Shown in pieces: positions 61,199 to 64,000 of a stretch of 64,000 nt of DNA. Every line of letters begins with the position of its first letter. Position 1 is the stretch's first letter. The notes under the pieces were generated by a model, which worked only from the letters and a program-made list of their open reading frames with translations, had not been told where the DNA came from and made no database searches. A program made the translations under genes and the position numbers. This stretch comes from Tethya wilhelma (taxonomy: Eukaryota > Porifera > Demospongiae > Tethyida > Tethyidae): assembly GCA_964030475.1 (NCBI GenBank), contig CAXIPT010000005.1, positions 4,607,960 through 4,671,959 of the forward strand. The letters are read 5' to 3'.

Positions 61199-62520
61199 AT
61201 GGATGAGGATGGTAGACCTGTTCCTCCAGCAAGAATGGCTTCAATGAGAGACAAGAATGGACCCATCTCAGGAGAAACTAAGGATAAGGACAAGAAGAAA
61301 GGCTGGCCCTTTGGAAAAAAGAACACAGGTAGGTGTATGGTCAGCTAGTCTATGGAATAGCGTGAGTGTGAAATAATTATTGTTTTAGCAGAATTTAAGC
61401 TTCCAAACAATGGTGCTTATTGAACTTAAATCAGGCACTTTTGGACCTGGAGCGCTATACTTTTTGAGTTGAATTGATTTAAACTTTGTTTTTTGTTTGT
61501 GTTTTGGGCATACTTGTCATTTTGTCATGTCACACGTACACATGCACATGTGTAGTGTGTACAGAATAGTAGTAGACACTCTCACTTCCTTGATAGATTT
61601 TTATTGTGTGAAATACTCTCTTCCTTTTTTCCTTCGTTGTCAAAGAATACCCACCCTTAATGCTTCTCTCATTATGATGTTGTACCTACTATATTATAAG
61701 AGTTGTAGGATATTTTTGGTCCACGCTGCTATATTTAGATCGTTGCTGCATCCATTAAAAAGTTAGACAACTAAAATTAATGCAGTGTTTCAGACTAATT
61801 GTTCTGAAGTTGAGAATAATGATTGGTGTGCATCAATTGGAATGAATGTGCTGCTCATACCACACACACACACACACGCAGTGAAAGATCGTCCAGAAAT
61901 CTCCTCTCCTGTTGACTTTGAACACACTGTACATGTTGGCTTTGACCCAAACACTGGAGAGTTCACAGTAAGTTACATGCATCCAGATAAAAATCCGTCC
62001 CAGTTGCTCTTTCAAATTTGAAGAGGTCGGAAAAAAAATTTTTTTTTTTTCAAGTTGTCAATTTATTGGAATGTGCCTACTGCATCACCTTATGTGTTTC
62101 CAGTTTTTTACACTGTGCCCACTAAACCAAGGTGTTAATTAGAGCTTGTGGAATAATGGTGGTGTCGTAAAAGTGTCAAATGTTGATCACTTTGTCAGTG
62201 GACCATTAGGGACACATCTATGAGAGTGTGTGTGCCAGGTGACCCAGCCAAGATGCGTACAGTTGTATAAGCATTCTCTGTGTTCTACATATGTGAGCTA
62301 TGTGGAGTTTTATGTGTTTCGTTGGTATATTGTGTCATCTGAGCCTCTTTTTCTTAAGTGAGGTGTATAATTGAGCTTCATTTTAATTTGTACGTGTATT
62401 GTGTTTGAGAACAATAATATGTGTGTGTGATATGATTTAGTTTGTTGTGTGAAATTAGTGCTGATATGGGTGGGCCCATTGCAGTAATGTAGCAAGTCAC
62501 ACACACACACACACACACAT

Positions 62521-62583
<63 letters not shown>

Positions 62584-63739
62584 GTATGCCTCAAGCGTGG
62601 GCAAAGCTCCTTCAGCACTCTGGCATCAGTGCCGCAGAGAAACTCAAGAACCCTCAGGGAGTCATCAAAGCGTTGGAGTTCTACACTGCCACCTCTTCAG
62701 GCATAGGAGGAGAGGGAGAGGCCAAATTCTTGACAGCACAGAGATACGGTGAGTAAAAGCGGGAGCTGTGCTACTCCACCATTATAGTAGCTAGCTCATT
62801 GATAAGATAGAAAGAAAGTTATAGTGTGATTTGAATGTGGAGACATTCTTGAATAATATCCAATAGTTATAGGAAATGTATTGTTATATGTACACGTACA
62901 GTCACTTTGCATGTATGGAGGTTAGTGCATGTATGATTTTGGCTCAGACAACGTGTAGCTTTTGTTTTGAAAAAACACAGACTAGGGAATTGGCCTGAAA
63001 AGTATACTACACACATATACAATGTATACATTAATATACACTGTGTAAGGTACTTATATGAGGTGGCAGCATTTTGTGAGTGTGAGCTGGAGAGATATGT
63101 GCTCTTCATGAGCAATTAATCTCAAAGTTTCCTGTTGTTCTTGCCCATTCTTGTGTTGATATGGAGCAAATCTACCTTTTGGCACTAGGTTCAGCTCCTC
63201 TGCCCATATTTGGTCAAAGTTGGTCCCTATAGCCTATTGTTCACTGAGTGTTGTAATAACATACTAGTTCTTTTCTATGGCAGTTGGTTGGCTTTGCTGT
63301 TACTAAATATAGTAACATGTATGTATATTTATACACACATGCAGTTTTTACATGTGAATGTATGCCCAGTTGTCCTATGGGGATTACATCATTGCATGTG
63401 CCATTGTATAGAGTACGTAATGTGGGTCTGTTGTGCTCTATAGTTTTTGTGTGTTGTGTAAATGAAACTGACGGGTGTGTGGTTGTATACGTTTACCTTA
63501 TGTTTCAATAACAGTAGTGACTAGTGGGATTTTTAAATTCACACACACACATGGTGTCACAGGCCCCCCTCAATCTCGACCAACTATATCCCAAGATACG
63601 TTCGCTCCCCTTGCCCCGGTACGACCTGCACCTCAACCCCCCAGTGATGTCCCCAGCATCCCACCTCGACCCCCAGCTACAAAGAAAGACTCGGCCCCCA
63701 CTCCTCCCCCCAAGGTGCCTCTAAAGCCACCAGTACCAG
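61199..63739 (+). CDS. PAK: p21-activated kinase (PAK, group I type), N-terminal part; continues beyond the window
   Basis: Exons 61199-61328, 61882-61967, 62583-62748 and 63563-63739 join in frame (about 186 residues). The N-terminus is basic. A CRIB motif begins at about residue 50 ([16 protein letters not shown]) and continues into [14 protein letters not shown], the Cdc42/Rac-binding and autoinhibitory segment of PAK1-3. The fourth exon encodes a proline-rich linker ([16 protein letters not shown]) suited to SH3 partners such as Nck or PIX. The kinase domain must lie downstream. A possible next acceptor (GTCCAG) sits at 63991-63996, leaving four exon bases in the window. The first two internal acceptors are formed by CA repeats. 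PAKs phosphorylate cytoskeletal regulators in the cytoplasm. Confidence 0.94.
62498..62582. repeat. (CA)n microsatellite forming a PAK splice acceptor
   Basis: CA repeat, briefly broken by TGTACA at 62520-62525, whose last CACAG is the acceptor for the exon starting at 62583. Confidence 0.85.
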
Positions 63740-64000
63740 GTGAGGTCGATGATAATTGGTTCTAGTAGCTAGTGAAGGTCACTGTTGCCTGAAGAATGTT
63801 GTATGGCCTGGTTTCACTGTGTTTCTCTGATCTTGAAGACACAAATTCGACGCCTTGTTTGTGTGAAACCTTAGTTTAGAACCTTAGAATCGTGGAGATT
63901 AAGTTTTTAAAGTGGATGACTTTAATTTTTGCTTCTAAAAAGTTGTAACTTTGAAAACTATGACTTTGTTTTGTGTGTGTGTTTGTTTGTGTCCAGCATC

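Noticed and set aside
1..64000. tRNA and rRNA genes
   Set aside because: I found no stretch with tRNA A/B boxes in proper spacing and no rRNA-like sequence.

Overview
This is nuclear DNA from an animal. Genes are split by GT-AG introns, and the protein set is metazoan: a Sox HMG-box factor, a PAK-type kinase with a CRIB motif, an RSF1-like chromatin remodeler, a ciliary thioredoxin/NDK protein and a RHBDL4-type rhomboid. The SoxB-like HMG box differs clearly from bilaterian SoxB, and introns in the gene-dense part are short. I therefore lean toward an early-branching animal such as a sponge; this is inference, not proof. GT/CA and CT dinucleotide repeats are everywhere. Five single-N positions (2637, 8677, 17278, 39019, 50049) mark assembly joins.

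Layout. 1-31 kb is sparse. It holds the 3' end of one plus-strand gene whose nine exons, spread over about 28 kb, encode an IQGAP-like RasGAP C-terminal domain. Its introns are filled with microsatellites and foldback elements. Three stretches are present twice in tandem: two straddle an N and look like unmerged contig overlaps or haplotypes, and the third (about 2 kb, carrying the last two exons) has no N. 32.4-33.7 kb is an intronless SoxB-like gene with a TATA box. From 36 to 64 kb the window is gene dense and every gene model closes in frame: RSF1-like (minus, 11 exons), an RRM/RS/low-complexity RNA-binding protein (plus), a secreted beta-lactamase-like protein (minus), RHBDL4/RHBDD1 (minus), a head-to-head pair of DHRS12-like dehydrogenases (minus and plus), an NME8-like thioredoxin plus triple NDK protein (minus), and the 5' part of a PAK gene (plus), which runs off the end.

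The genes belong to unrelated pathways: cytoskeleton and Rho/Cdc42 signalling (IQGAP, PAK), chromatin and transcription (RSF1, Sox), RNA processing, ER proteolysis, redox metabolism and cilia. Their arrangement suggests shared divergent promoters at 46.3-46.7, 55.7-55.9 and 60.7-61.2 kb. The most unusual signals are splice sites built into dinucleotide repeats, an intron that is almost pure CA repeat, a minisatellite that repeats a splice donor, an inverted dehydrogenase pair with conserved intron sequence and an altered catalytic motif, and a family of small foldback elements that begin TACCGTATAG or a close variant of it.
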